64,000 nt of DNA, from contig NZ_JARWOV010000244.1 in NCBI RefSeq assembly GCF_029868855.1, forward strand, positions 1 to 64,000, read 5' to 3'. Positions within the stretch are counted from its first letter, which is position 1, and each line of letters opens with the position of its first letter. Of the stretch, positions 34,829 through 43,143 are shown one piece after another. A program made the translations under genes and the position numbers. The notes under the pieces were generated by a model. It was given only the letters and a program-made list of their open reading frames with translations, was not told the origin of the DNA and ran no database searches. The stretch is from Nocardia carnea (lineage in GTDB: Bacteria > Actinomycetota > Actinomycetes > Mycobacteriales > Mycobacteriaceae).

Positions 34829-36393
34829 TCCGCTGCCGGTCGCTGGTGTTCGTGGTCGCTGGACTACTGGTTGCGGCCACGCTGGCCGGGTGCGGTGCAC
34901 TCCCTGACTCGCGCGCGGAACCACGAGCACCTCTGATCGATCTCGACGCAGGCAGGGTGCGCGGGATCGAAGCCGACGGGGTAGCCCGCTTCCGGGGTAT
35001 TCCCTATGCCGCGCCGCCCGTAGGAGAACGCCGCTGGCACCCACCGCAACCGCCGAATACCTGGCGAGGTATCCGCGAGGCGACGACTTCAGGCCCGGTC
35101 TGCCTGCAACCGGAGGCGCCTGAGATGCCACCGGGTCTCGACCAGAGCGAAGATTGCCTCACCCTCGACGTGACTGCTCCGGCCGGTGACAGCGCAAAGG
35201 CGGCCCGGCCGGTCCTGGTGTGGATCCCGGGCGGTGGTTTCGTCACCGGCGCCGGCTCGATCTACGATCCGGCCCGGCTGGTGCGTGCCGGTGGCGTCGT
35301 GGTGGTGACGGTCAACTATCGGCTCGGCGTATTCGGCTTCTACGCCCATCCCGGACTCCGCGGCAGCAATTTCGGGCTGCAGGACCAGGTCGCGGCCCTG
35401 GCATGGGTGCGCGACAACATCGCTCATTTCGGCGGCGACCCCGGCCGGGTCACTCTGGCGGGTGCTTCGGCCGGTGCCATGAGCGCCTGCACCCTGCTGA
35501 CTTCACCGCAGGCTCGGGGACTGTTCCAGCAGGCGATCGTCGCCAGTGGCTCGTGCCGGACCAGCCACCCCGCAGGCGCGTTCGGCGAAGCGGTCGGCGC
35601 CATCTCGACATGGCAACCACTGACCACCATCCAGCACACGGGCCGCGGCCTGGCCAGTCGATTGGGCTGCTCCGATGTGGCGTGCCTACGTGACCTACCG
35701 GCGCGGGCACTGTTGCCGCATACCGCCGGGTTCCCGCTGCTGGCCTACGGTACCGAACTCGTACCCGAGGAGCCGGCACGAGCATTCGACTCCGGAAAAC
35801 AGGCAGAAGTGCCACTTCTGCAAGGGAATACCGCAGACGAGCACCTCGAATTCACCCTCGCCGCCTATCCGGAGCCGCTCACGGCCGACCGGTACTCTGC
35901 CGTGCTACGGACTGCCTTCGGGCAGGCAGCCGCGGACGTCGAACGGCGGTATCCGGCAACGGATTTTCCATCGCCCACGGCCGCGGCCGGACGAGTCTTC
36001 AGTGACCGCGACTGGATCTGCCCGTCCTGGCGAACCGGCCGGCAGCACAGCACCAAGGCGCCCACCTATGCCTACATCTTCGCCGCCGAATCCGCGCCGA
36101 CTCCCGCCGGAAACCCGCTGCCACCGCATGTCCGACCGGCCACCGCGCACGGCTCCGACCTCTACTACCTGTTCGATTTCCCCACCGGACCCGCGCTCAC
36201 TGCCGAACAGCAGCCACTCGCCGATCTTCTCGTCGGCTATTGGACCGCGTTCGTCCGGTCAGCAGACCCGAACGGCGCCGACCGCCCCCACTGGCCCCGG
36301 TTCGACGAACAGAACACCGCGATCAGATTTCAGGACGGCGCCGGACAGGTCGATATGAATGCCGGGCACCACTGTGAACTGTGGGGGTTGTGA
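34825..36393 (+). CDS. type B carboxylesterase, lipoprotein
   Basis: 522 residues from GTG 34825, overlapping the preceding stop. The signal peptide ends in the lipobox LAGC (Cys near 22), so the enzyme is probably anchored outside the membrane. The alpha/beta-hydrolase core has FRGIPYAAPPVGERRW, SEDCLTLDV, VWIPGGGFVTGAG (oxyanion hole) and a nucleophile elbow GASAGAMS with Ser near 215, where the family usually has GESAGA. The acid is expected in NTADEHLEF near 338 and the His in ATAHGSDLYYLFD near 441. Substrate is unknown; esters of short acids are typical. Confidence 0.92.
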   Translation: MIRCRSLVFVVAGLLVAATLAGCGALPDSRAEPRAPLIDLDAGRVRGIEADGVARFRGIPYAAPPVGERRWHPPQPPNTWRGIREATTSGPVCLQPEAPEMPPGLDQSEDCLTLDVTAPAGDSAKAARPVLVWIPGGGFVTGAGSIYDPARLVRAGGVVVVTVNYRLGVFGFYAHPGLRGSNFGLQDQVAALAWVRDNIAHFGGDPGRVTLAGASAGAMSACTLLTSPQARGLFQQAIVASGSCRTSHPAGAFGEAVGAISTWQPLTTIQHTGRGLASRLGCSDVACLRDLPARALLPHTAGFPLLAYGTELVPEEPARAFDSGKQAEVPLLQGNTADEHLEFTLAAYPEPLTADRYSAVLRTAFGQAAADVERRYPATDFPSPTAAAGRVFSDRDWICPSWRTGRQHSTKAPTYAYIFAAESAPTPAGNPLPPHVRPATAHGSDLYYLFDFPTGPALTAEQQPLADLLVGYWTAFVRSADPNGADRPHWPRFDEQNTAIRFQDGAGQVDMNAGHHCELWGL

Positions 36394-36595
36394 ACGTCGA
36401 CCATCGAGGTATGGCAGTTGGTCTGGTAGCGGCCGGAAAAGTGACCGGCCCTACCGCACAGTGGCTCGCCGAAATCACCGCCCGGTGGTAGGTCGGGCGG
36501 CGTGGCGGCCGGGCTGTTGTGCGGTGCTGATGGCCGGTTTCGCAGTGGCGCACTTTCATGCGCACGCCCGCGGGAGCCCTTCCGTTCGTGGCGGA

Positions 36596-37489
36596 TCACT
36601 GTGTGGTCAGCCGGTCGCGTTGTGTCTCACACAATTCCCAGATGATGCTCTGGGTGCTTCTGTCCAGGACGGCACCGGGCCACTGGGTCGGGGTGGCCTT
36701 GCTGTTGAAGTAAGTCCCGTGAATACCTTCGGCCTCGGGACTGGAGGCGAGGTACACGCTGGAGCGGGTGGCCCGCAGTAGTGCGCGGTGGCCGTAGACG
36801 ATCGGCATGGCGAGCCGCAGCAGCGGCACTATCGGTCGCGCCGGCAGCGGGTAGGTGGCGGTGGTGAGGTTCTTGTTCATCGACGTGTACGCGTGCCCGG
36901 GGTAGGCCACGTTCAGCGTCACACGGGTGCCGTCGAGTTCTCGGGCGAAACGGTAACTCATCGCCATCTGTGCCAGCTTGGTCTGGTTGTAGAACGACAG
37001 CCCGACGTAGGATTTCTCCCCTTGCAGGTTGTCCAGGTCGATCCGCCCCTTCGGGATGCCGCCCGTGATGTTGACGACCCGGGCGGGCTGCCGAGTGGAC
37101 CCGGCGGCCGTCAGGGCCGGCATCAGCCAATGCGTGAGACAGAACGGCGCGACCACATTGACCGCGAACGCGGTCTCGAGGCCGTCTTCGGTCAGTGTCC
37201 GGTGGGGTCGCGTCGCACCCGCATTGTTGATCAGCACATCCACACCATCGGTCCGATTGCCGACCTCCTCGGCGAGGCGCTGCACGTCGCGGAGCCGGGA
37301 CATATCGGCTGTGATCGCTTCGACGCGGTCGTTCCCACTGCAGCCGCGGAGCTCGTCCACGGCAGCCTCGGCACGGTCCCTGTCGCGCCCGACGAGGATG
37401 ACGCCGGCCCCCAGTACGGCCAGGGCTCGCGCGGTTTCCTTCCCGATACCTCCGGTACTCCCGGTCACCAGCACGGTCTTGCCTTCCAC
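36596..37489 (-). CDS. short-chain dehydrogenase/reductase
   Basis: About 297 residues from GTG 37489 (VEGKTVLVTG), chosen because GGAG lies eight bases upstream and because the earlier starts at 37537 and 37531 fall inside a palindrome that looks like an operator. The NAD(P) motif is TGSTGGIG, followed by LVGRDRDRA, NNAGATRPHRTLTEDGLE and the catalytic YNQTK. The usual catalytic Ser after the fifth strand is not obvious (VVNITGGIPKGR, Thr instead). The layout with a long C-terminal part resembles retinol-dehydrogenase/WW-domain oxidoreductase-like SDRs. Divergent from a TetR gene. Confidence 0.9.
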   Translation of the reverse strand: MEGKTVLVTGSTGGIGKETARALAVLGAGVILVGRDRDRAEAAVDELRGCSGNDRVEAITADMSRLRDVQRLAEEVGNRTDGVDVLINNAGATRPHRTLTEDGLETAFAVNVVAPFCLTHWLMPALTAAGSTRQPARVVNITGGIPKGRIDLDNLQGEKSYVGLSFYNQTKLAQMAMSYRFARELDGTRVTLNVAYPGHAYTSMNKNLTTATYPLPARPIVPLLRLAMPIVYGHRALLRATRSSVYLASSPEAEGIHGTYFNSKATPTQWPGAVLDRSTQSIIWELCETQRDRLTTQ

Positions 37490-37516
37490 GGTCACCACTC
37501 CACTCGCTAGATTGTC

Positions 37517-37552
37517 ACTTGGTGACATCATAGACACCTGATGTCGACAAGT
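37517..37552. promoter_or_regulatory. long imperfect palindrome between SDR and TetR genes
   Basis: ACTTGGTGACATCA (37517-37530) and TGATGTCGACAAGT (37539-37552) are inverted copies matching at 12 of 14 bases, with a perfect core GACATCA/TGATGTC and an 8-base spacer. It fills the gap between the divergent SDR and TetR genes, just upstream of the TetR start. It is a convincing TetR-type operator by position and symmetry. Confidence 0.65.
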
Positions 37553-37563
37553 AGTCTGAGTGC

Positions 37564-38157
37564 GTGACAGAAGGACTGCGCGAACGGACGCGCCGAGCGG
37601 TCCGGGCCGAGCTCGCCGAGGTCGCCATGGGCCTGTTCACCCGGAAGGGATTCGACGAGACGACTGTCGAGGAGATCGCCGGCGCAGCCGGAATGACCAA
37701 GCGCAGCTTCTTCCGGTACTTCCCCACCAAGGAAGACGTCGTCTTCGACGGCGTCGACCTCACCGGAGAGAAAGTTGTCGCCGATATCGCGGCTCGGCCT
37801 GTCGGCGAAGACGCCTGGGAGTCGCTGCATCTGGTGCTCGGGGCCTGGCAGGGCGAGATCCAGGCCGGTGAGCAGATACTCGCTACCCTTCGGCTCATCG
37901 AGGCCACACCCGCGCTCGTCGGACGATTCCATCACCGGCGAACCGAATGGCGGCAGCGCGTCAGCGAAGCGCTGCGAAACCGCCCAGGAGCAGACATCGA
38001 CGCATACACCGCGGACTTGCTCACCAACGCAGCCACCGCGGTACTCGACGCCGTATCCAGCGAGTGGGTGCGATCAGGCGGGAAGGCGGACCGCACGGCT
38101 CTGCTGGACCGAGGGTTCGGCCAGATCGACGTCGGCCCCGACGTGCGCCGGGTATGA
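37564..38157 (+). CDS. TetR family regulator
   Basis: 197 residues from GTG 37564. HTH region: AELAEVAMGLFTRKGFDETTVEEIAGAAGMTKRSFFRYFPTKEDVVFDG, residues 17-63. The C-terminal domain (LHLVLGAWQGEIQAG, LATLRLIEATPALVGRFHHRRTEWR) matches the MftR/TetR_C_17-like arrangement. It is divergent from the SDR with a strong palindrome between them, so it most likely represses the SDR and itself. Confidence 0.93.
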   Translation: MTEGLRERTRRAVRAELAEVAMGLFTRKGFDETTVEEIAGAAGMTKRSFFRYFPTKEDVVFDGVDLTGEKVVADIAARPVGEDAWESLHLVLGAWQGEIQAGEQILATLRLIEATPALVGRFHHRRTEWRQRVSEALRNRPGADIDAYTADLLTNAATAVLDAVSSEWVRSGGKADRTALLDRGFGQIDVGPDVRRV

Positions 38158-38266
38158 ACTCGCGCGGCGGCTACCGGCTGACATCAACGTCCAGCCCCGC
38201 AACACCTGGGCCCTGGTTCAACGGCCATACGACGCCCAGGACGTCCGCCGGCGGAGCGCGGGCAGC

Positions 38267-39208
38267 TCAGGACAGCCAGCCGCGCTGGTTGCGTTCCCGG
38301 AAGTAGGCGTCGTCGGCGTCGATCTCGTCCTGGGAGATCACTCGCCGTAGGGGTGCCTGCGAGGAAAGTTCGCGCTGGGGTTGCCGTGGTTGTGCGCTAT
38401 CCCGGGGCGGCTGCGGGGATGCTGCCCGGTGCGGCGCGCGCGGTGTGCTCTGCCGGACTGTGCCGATGGCGTGCTGGAGGCGCCGGGTGATTTCGTCGGG
38501 TGATCCGGGCGCGAGGGTGAATTCTTCGCTGCTGTGTTTGATCAGCAGGTATCGCCCGTCTTGGGGGAGGAGGTCCATCCAGTGGAAACCGTGTGGGTTG
38601 CCGGTCGGGCGGGAATCGATCGCCGGTCCGGCGAAGACTCCGATTTCGCCCACCCCGGAACGCGGCCGGCGCATGATCTGGTTGATCTGTTCGATACGGG
38701 ACATCCGGGTCGGGTGCCGGGCGTATTCGATCTGCCCGATCTCGGCCCGGGTGCCGCGAACCTGCGCGAACCGGCCCGGCGCGCAGCGGGGGAGGCAGGC
38801 CACCAGCCTGGCGGAGAGTTCTTCCGGTGCCAGAGTGAGCAGTTGGATATCACCGCCGTATTCCTTTGTCGGACCAGGGCTCTGGAGCGCCAACGTGGCC
38901 GACCGCCCGGCGAGACCGGCATGTATCCGCACCACCCGCTCGAAACCGCGATCGTAGGCGCCGTGCACTTCGATCCGGACCTGCGGTTCCAGCAGCGTGC
39001 GCATGGCGTGAAAGAAACTATCGTCCGCCATCGCCTGTAGCCGCTGCGCCGCCGACACTCGGACGCGCTCGTACTCCTCGGCGCTCGGCGGTGTCTCGGT
39101 CGGACCGAGCGGCAGCACTCGGATCGGATAGGGCAGCCGATCACGCTCGAAACGGCGCACCGCCTGAATGAACATCTCCCCGCTCAGGCGCCACTGCAGG
39201 TCGTTCAC
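38267..39208 (-). CDS. espG: ESX secretion-associated EspG-family chaperone
   Basis: 313 residues. The EspG fold is recognisable: the first strand (LQWRLSGEMFIQAVRRFERDRLPYPIRVLP), RVRIEVHGAYDRGFERVVRIHAGLAGRSATLAL-type repeated strands, and FAQVRGTRAEIGQIEYAR with the central helix; a Pro/Gln-rich linker follows and the tail ends in SQDEIDADDAYFRERNQRGWLS. EspG proteins bind PE-PPE-like ESX substrates and keep them soluble for export. Its ATG overlaps the stop of the upstream WXG-containing substrate (39205-39208), which it presumably serves. Confidence 0.85.
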   Translation of the reverse strand: MNDLQWRLSGEMFIQAVRRFERDRLPYPIRVLPLGPTETPPSAEEYERVRVSAAQRLQAMADDSFFHAMRTLLEPQVRIEVHGAYDRGFERVVRIHAGLAGRSATLALQSPGPTKEYGGDIQLLTLAPEELSARLVACLPRCAPGRFAQVRGTRAEIGQIEYARHPTRMSRIEQINQIMRRPRSGVGEIGVFAGPAIDSRPTGNPHGFHWMDLLPQDGRYLLIKHSSEEFTLAPGSPDEITRRLQHAIGTVRQSTPRAPHRAASPQPPRDSAQPRQPQRELSSQAPLRRVISQDEIDADDAYFRERNQRGWLS

Positions 39209-40455
39209 CCGCCGATCACCCCGCCCGGCGGCAGAGCCGGCGGCTGAGTGCCCAGCAGTTCGCTACCTCGGTCGTAGATCAGGTAGTCGGGGGTTTCGTG
39301 TTCGTCGTCGTCCTCGCGGTTACCGCGCGCGGCGCCGGGCGACATCATGCCGGGCATCCCGGTGCGACCGGCCCGGTTGCTGGTACCGGCTGCCGTGGTG
39401 GCGGCCGGGGCACCGGCGGGTTTGTTCGGGCTGCCCTGCACCGTCTGCCCGGGAATGTAGGGGGCGGTCTGCGGAGCACCCGATGGAGTACCGGACGGGG
39501 TGCCCGCAGGCAGGCCGGGCGTACCGGGGGCCGTGGGCGATCCGGTGGTGAGGGAAGGTGTTGTCGGGGTCGTCGACTGCGGGGTCGTCGATTGCGGTGT
39601 GGTGCTCTGCGGTTCGGTCGACTGCGGTTCGGTGGGCTGCGGATCCTCGCCGGTGGGCTGTTGTCCGGGGTCCCCGGTGTCGGTGCCGTCGTCGGTAGTG
39701 GTGCCGGGGGGTGCCGTGGTGCCGTTGGTCGTGGTGGAACCTGTCGGAATATCGGTGCCCGGTGGTTTACTGCCGTCGTCCACCGGCTTCACCGGCTCCG
39801 GCAACACCGGGGTCTTACTGTCGACATCGGTAGCGCCGGGCTCGTAGTACGTCGTCATCACGTGACGTGCGGTTTCCTGGGCTTCGTCGGCGCGATACTG
39901 CGGGGTCTTGAAGACGTCATCGGGGAGTAGGGCGTTTGTGATCCAGTCGCCGGTGGATTCGTTATCCGGTTTTCCGACGGATGCTTTTGCCTGCGCCAGG
40001 TGGCCTTCGATCAGGTCCAGACCGTGCGCGACCATCTGAAAGCTCGCGGCGAGTGAGGTGAACGAGGCGCTGAATGCCCGTACGCCGTTGACGGCGGCCG
40101 TGCCGGATTGCCCGTTCCAGCCGGCTTCGAGGTCGGCGTTCACGCCATCGAGGAACTCTTTGTTGGCGTCGCGAGCTTCGGTCGCCAGATTCCGCCAGGC
40201 GGTCGCTTTGTCGTTGATGAGCGCGGAATCGACATCCTGGAGCGCATCCCAGATCTGCTGGTGCGTCATGGCAGCGAAGCCGTCCTTCTCGAGGATGGCC
40301 GGGCCCGCGAACTCACCGCCCCATTCGCCGACCAAACTCGACCATTCGCCGCTGAAGGCGGCGCGATCCTGCCCCCATTTGGTGTCTTGATCTTTGACGA
40401 CCTGGTCATCGGCCGCTTTGTTTCTTTCCGCTTCATCGGACCTGTACCAAGCCAT
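39205..40455 (-). CDS. ESX substrate-like protein with WXG motif and Pro/Thr-rich tail
   Basis: 416 residues from ATG 40455 (GGGAG seven bases upstream). Residues 1-180 are helical and carry a WNG turn (DLEAGWNGQSGTAAVNGVRAF) as in WXG100/PPE-type helical hairpins. Residues about 205-340 are Pro/Thr/Gly repeats, including several QSTTP and TEPQST units. The C-terminus (RTGMPGMMSPGAARGNREDDDEHETPDYLIYD) is a conserved tail seen on long ESX-associated PPE-like proteins of Nocardia and relatives. Probable role: exported partner of the 129-residue protein upstream, chaperoned by EspG. No ESX machinery genes are nearby. Confidence 0.75.
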   Translation of the reverse strand: MAWYRSDEAERNKAADDQVVKDQDTKWGQDRAAFSGEWSSLVGEWGGEFAGPAILEKDGFAAMTHQQIWDALQDVDSALINDKATAWRNLATEARDANKEFLDGVNADLEAGWNGQSGTAAVNGVRAFSASFTSLAASFQMVAHGLDLIEGHLAQAKASVGKPDNESTGDWITNALLPDDVFKTPQYRADEAQETARHVMTTYYEPGATDVDSKTPVLPEPVKPVDDGSKPPGTDIPTGSTTTNGTTAPPGTTTDDGTDTGDPGQQPTGEDPQPTEPQSTEPQSTTPQSTTPQSTTPTTPSLTTGSPTAPGTPGLPAGTPSGTPSGAPQTAPYIPGQTVQGSPNKPAGAPAATTAAGTSNRAGRTGMPGMMSPGAARGNREDDDEHETPDYLIYDRGSELLGTQPPALPPGGVIGG

Positions 40456-40457
40456 GA

Positions 40458-40847
40458 TCACGCTCCCGCATTGCCCAGCGCACTGGAGGTGGACTGATCG
40501 GTCTCTTCGATGCGGCGTCCGGCCAATTCGAAGGTTTCTTTCATCAAAATGACGATGTCGATCGCAGCCTTCAACCGATTCGCTGCGGAGTCCGGGTCGC
40601 CGACCCCTTTGCGAGCGAGCTTGTCTCGCAATGCTGCTGCGGATCGAAGAGTGCCGAATCCGCTCAGTGTGCCGAGGTGCTCTGCGGTACGCAGCATCTC
40701 GTCCAAGCGGTCGATGAAGGTGTTACATCGGCTCACCAGCTGAGTGCTGATGCCCTCTTCCATTCGTAGTTGGCCGCTTTCGGCCTGAGTTTTGAGATTC
40801 TGCCACTGTTGTAGCGTCACCGCCGGTGGGGCGTCTTGGTCAGACAT
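40458..40847 (-). CDS. small helical ESX partner protein (PE/WXG100-like)
   Basis: 129 residues from ATG 40847, all predicted helix, no signal peptide. It has the size and location of the small partner in PE-PPE-like pairs, but no WXG or PE motif is present; VTLQQWQNLKTQAESGQLRM and FIDRLDEMLRTAEHLG suggest a helical hairpin. It sits two bases before the WXG-containing partner gene, so the two are probably co-translated and form a heterodimer (inference). Confidence 0.7.
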   Translation of the reverse strand: MSDQDAPPAVTLQQWQNLKTQAESGQLRMEEGISTQLVSRCNTFIDRLDEMLRTAEHLGTLSGFGTLRSAAALRDKLARKGVGDPDSAANRLKAAIDIVILMKETFELAGRRIEETDQSTSSALGNAGA

Positions 40848-40914
40848 GGCGGCCATCCTGAACAGAATTGTCCGGCCGGTACCGCGGGGAGCGGGAAAAC
40901 GGGCTCATCGGATT

Positions 40915-41496
40915 TCACTCCGGTAGATACGGTTCGAGCGTCGTAGCGTGCTGTACCGCCAAACCGCACGGCGGCGACTCCGGTAGCGAGTCGCGCCGGC
41001 TGTAGCGCCAGTTGACGGAAACGAAGGCGAGGCCGTGCTCCGTCGGGAGGCTGGCATAGCACAGTCGTATCGGGCTCTCGCCGGTACTGGGATAAAACGT
41101 GAGTCCAGACCTACCGTTGATCTCTACGGGGCTGATTCCTGTGATGGCCGTGTTCTCGGACCAGCGATCCTGGGCGAAGGTACTCGAACCCACGCTGATG
41201 TAATAGGGCCCGTCATTCGCATCCCAAGAGCAGATACGGAATGCCGCCTTGTCGCCGGGGGCATCTACGTCGGTGTCTTTGGTTCCCGGGTCCGCGCCGG
41301 TTGCCCGCAATGCTTCCTCCGGCAGTTCCGAGCACGGGTTCCAGTCGACGTTCTGCTCTCCTGCGGTGGTGATCGACACTCCCGGAGATGGTTCCCCGCT
41401 GTCCGAGACCCCGCAACCGGTTACCAGCCCCACGACTGCCATCGCCGCCACGGCATTCCCCACTACCCGTGCGTGCTTCTTCCTCGCGGTGCGCAT
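40915..41496 (-). CDS. DUF3558 family lipoprotein
   Basis: 193 residues from ATG 41496, preceded by an excellent AGGAGG. The signal peptide ends in a lipobox (VTGC), so the protein is lipid-anchored outside the membrane. The DUF3558 domain has the expected NPCSELPEEALRATGADPGT start, a central FRICSWDANDGPYYISVG and the late CYASLPTEHGLAFVSVNW, with paired cysteines. These lipoproteins frequently lie next to EspG and PPE-like genes in Nocardia and are thought to belong to the same secretion-related unit. It is the first gene of the four-gene minus-strand cluster. Confidence 0.88.
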   Translation of the reverse strand: MRTARKKHARVVGNAVAAMAVVGLVTGCGVSDSGEPSPGVSITTAGEQNVDWNPCSELPEEALRATGADPGTKDTDVDAPGDKAAFRICSWDANDGPYYISVGSSTFAQDRWSENTAITGISPVEINGRSGLTFYPSTGESPIRLCYASLPTEHGLAFVSVNWRYSRRDSLPESPPCGLAVQHATTLEPYLPE

Positions 41497-41589
41497 GCCC
41501 CTCCTGCTCGGCGTGTGAGCCATCCACACGAACCCACATTCACCCTACAGGCCGGTCATCCGGTTCGCGTAGCCTCCGGACCACCGGCC

Positions 41590-41787
41590 TCAGCGGGGAC
41601 GAAGCCGAAGGCTGGTGGTGAAGGTGGCCCACTCACTCGGTGCGAAGACGAGCACGGGACCTGCCGGGTTCTTCGAATCGCGGACTCCGATGGTCGTATC
41701 GTTCAGCCAGGCCACCTCGACGCATTCTCCGGTCGAGTCGCTGTGGGAGGATTTGAACCATCGGGCCGGGGCCATGTCGGAAGTCAT
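41590..41787 (-). CDS. DUF397 domain protein
   Basis: 65 residues from ATG 41787. ARWFKSSHSDSTGECVEVAWL is the family signature, followed by TIGVRDSKNPAGPVLVFAPSEWATF. DUF397 proteins are small partners of XRE-DUF5753 regulators in Streptomyces and Nocardia (as in the WhiJ- and BldB-associated loci). The start overlaps the XRE stop by four bases, so the two proteins are made together. Confidence 0.93.
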   Translation of the reverse strand: MTSDMAPARWFKSSHSDSTGECVEVAWLNDTTIGVRDSKNPAGPVLVFAPSEWATFTTSLRLRPR

Positions 41788-42677
41788 TGCTCGTATCTCC
41801 TTGCCAACTGCCTGAGCAGGTCTCTCGATCGGTGCTCCTCCAGTGTGGCTGCCCGCAGAGTGTCGTGGATCCCGCGATAGATGTTCACATCGTCGGTGCT
41901 CTCGAAAAACATGGTTCCCATGGTTGCTTCGGTATGCACAACTGGCGGTTCGTCGCGGAACTCCCCGCCGGTGGCCGGGAAGTCCAGGATGATAAAAGGG
42001 TGGACCGGTGCCCACGTGCCCGGGAATCCTGCGGTGAACGGCAGTATCCGCACGCTGATGTTCGGTCGAGTGCTCATATCGGCGATATGCCGCATCTGCC
42101 TGCACATGGTGGCGGCCGAACCGACACGAATATGAAGCGCACTTTCGTGTATCAGGAACTCTGCGTGTACCGGGTGGTGCTGTCTGGTCAGAATCGCCGC
42201 TCTGCGCATCCGCAGTGCCAATCGCTGTTCAACATCCTCTGGTGTGTCATCCGGAAAGAAAGGCAGCACAATGCCCCGTGCATAGTCCAATGTCTGGAGC
42301 AGCCCAGGAACGATCGAGGATTGATAGACGTGCAGTTTCGATGCCGCTGGTTCGAGTTCGAGATAGGTTCCGAAGCCCGCTTTGATCCGGTGGCGCGAAC
42401 TCACCCACCACGATTTCGTAGCCGACTGCTGAGCGAGGGTCTTCAACTCCGCTAGCTGGTCATCGGTCAGTTCGTACAGCCGACCGAACCCCTCCACATC
42501 CCGTAACCGGACCTTCTCGTTGTGCCCCTTCTCGATTCGGATGACCGAGGTCTTGCTCATCTCCATTTCCCGCGCGGCCTGTTCCAGGGTGAATCCCGCC
42601 CCCTGCCGCGCTTCGCGTAGTGCCCGGCCCAGTTGCCGTCGCGGCAGGGTGGATCCGGGTTGTTCGTCTCGTGTCAT
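41784..42677 (-). CDS. XRE-family regulator with DUF5753 domain
   Basis: 297 residues. Residues 13-70 form the XRE helix-turn-helix (LGRALREARQGAGFTLEQAAREMEMSKTSVIRIEKG). The rest is the DUF5753 ligand or partner domain, recognised by YQSSIVPGLLQTLDYARGI, RQHHPVHAEFLIHESALHIRVG and ISVRILPFTAGFPG. Such proteins control development and secondary metabolism in actinomycetes together with the DUF397 protein encoded downstream. The long gap on its 5' side contains a direct repeat with an operator-like core. Confidence 0.94.
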   Translation of the reverse strand: MTRDEQPGSTLPRRQLGRALREARQGAGFTLEQAAREMEMSKTSVIRIEKGHNEKVRLRDVEGFGRLYELTDDQLAELKTLAQQSATKSWWVSSRHRIKAGFGTYLELEPAASKLHVYQSSIVPGLLQTLDYARGIVLPFFPDDTPEDVEQRLALRMRRAAILTRQHHPVHAEFLIHESALHIRVGSAATMCRQMRHIADMSTRPNISVRILPFTAGFPGTWAPVHPFIILDFPATGGEFRDEPPVVHTEATMGTMFFESTDDVNIYRGIHDTLRAATLEEHRSRDLLRQLARRYEQ

Positions 42678-42776
42678 TTCTCCCCTTCCCCTCGGTCGGC
42701 AGAAAAGCCCAGAACGCGGTCCGATTCGGACGTTTCCCCGGAGCGGAACGGTCCGTGATCAAGGCTTCCCGCCGAC

Positions 42777-42798
42777 TCGAATCGGACTGTCCCGCTGA
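42777..42798 (+). repeat. 22-bp direct repeat, copy 1, operator-like
   Basis: First copy of a perfect 22-base repeat beginning TCGAATCGGAC and ending TCCCGCTGA, about 100 bases upstream of the XRE start. Its centre GGAC-t-GTCC is an inverted repeat, as expected for a dimeric repressor site. Confidence 0.6.
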
Positions 42799-43082
42799 AC
42801 TATTCATTCCGGCGAACCACCGGCAACTCAACCATAGGTACGAGCGGCGCGGAAGACCTCTGAGCAGCAGAATTCGGCCGGAATGCGCCATATGTCCGGC
42901 CTCGGAACGTTCCAGTGCCGGACCGCCCGTAAATCGGAGTATTCGAAAGGTACAGCCGAGCCTGCCGCTGGTTACTGAGTACGTGACGTCGGATGGTTAC
43001 GGGTCCGGAACGGACCTGGTGTGGGTCCGTTTCGTACCTCTGCGGGGTGTCGGGCGTTCCGGCCCCTGGGCCGACGGACCGA

Positions 43083-43104
43083 TCGAATCGGACTGTCCCG
43101 CTGA
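43083..43104 (+). repeat. 22-bp direct repeat, copy 2, operator-like
   Basis: Second perfect copy, 306 bases from the first and 39 bases before ATG 43144. The identity extends to 24 of 25 bases. Its place in front of the plus-strand gene suggests that XRE gene and this gene could share a regulator. Confidence 0.6.
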
Positions 43105-43143
43105 GCTCTTACGGCAGGACGTACGGAGCGGACGATAACCCGC

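Larger units (their letters stand above)
42678..43143. other. intergenic region between XRE gene and 43144 gene
   Basis: About 470 bases with no convincing gene. It holds two copies of a 22-base perfect direct repeat, listed separately, one on the XRE side and one on the side of the next gene. Confidence 0.5.

Noticed and set aside
39540..39660. Short tandem repeat resembling a CRISPR or VNTR in the WXG-containing gene
   Set aside because: The repetition comes from codons of in-frame Thr/Pro/Ser repeats (QSTTP, TEPQST); no spacers and no cas genes.
42770..43140. tRNA-like D-arm sequence (AGCTCAGCGGGACAG) within the 22-bp repeat on the minus strand
   Set aside because: No anticodon arm or T-arm with GTTCGAATC follows, and acceptor pairing fails; not a tRNA.
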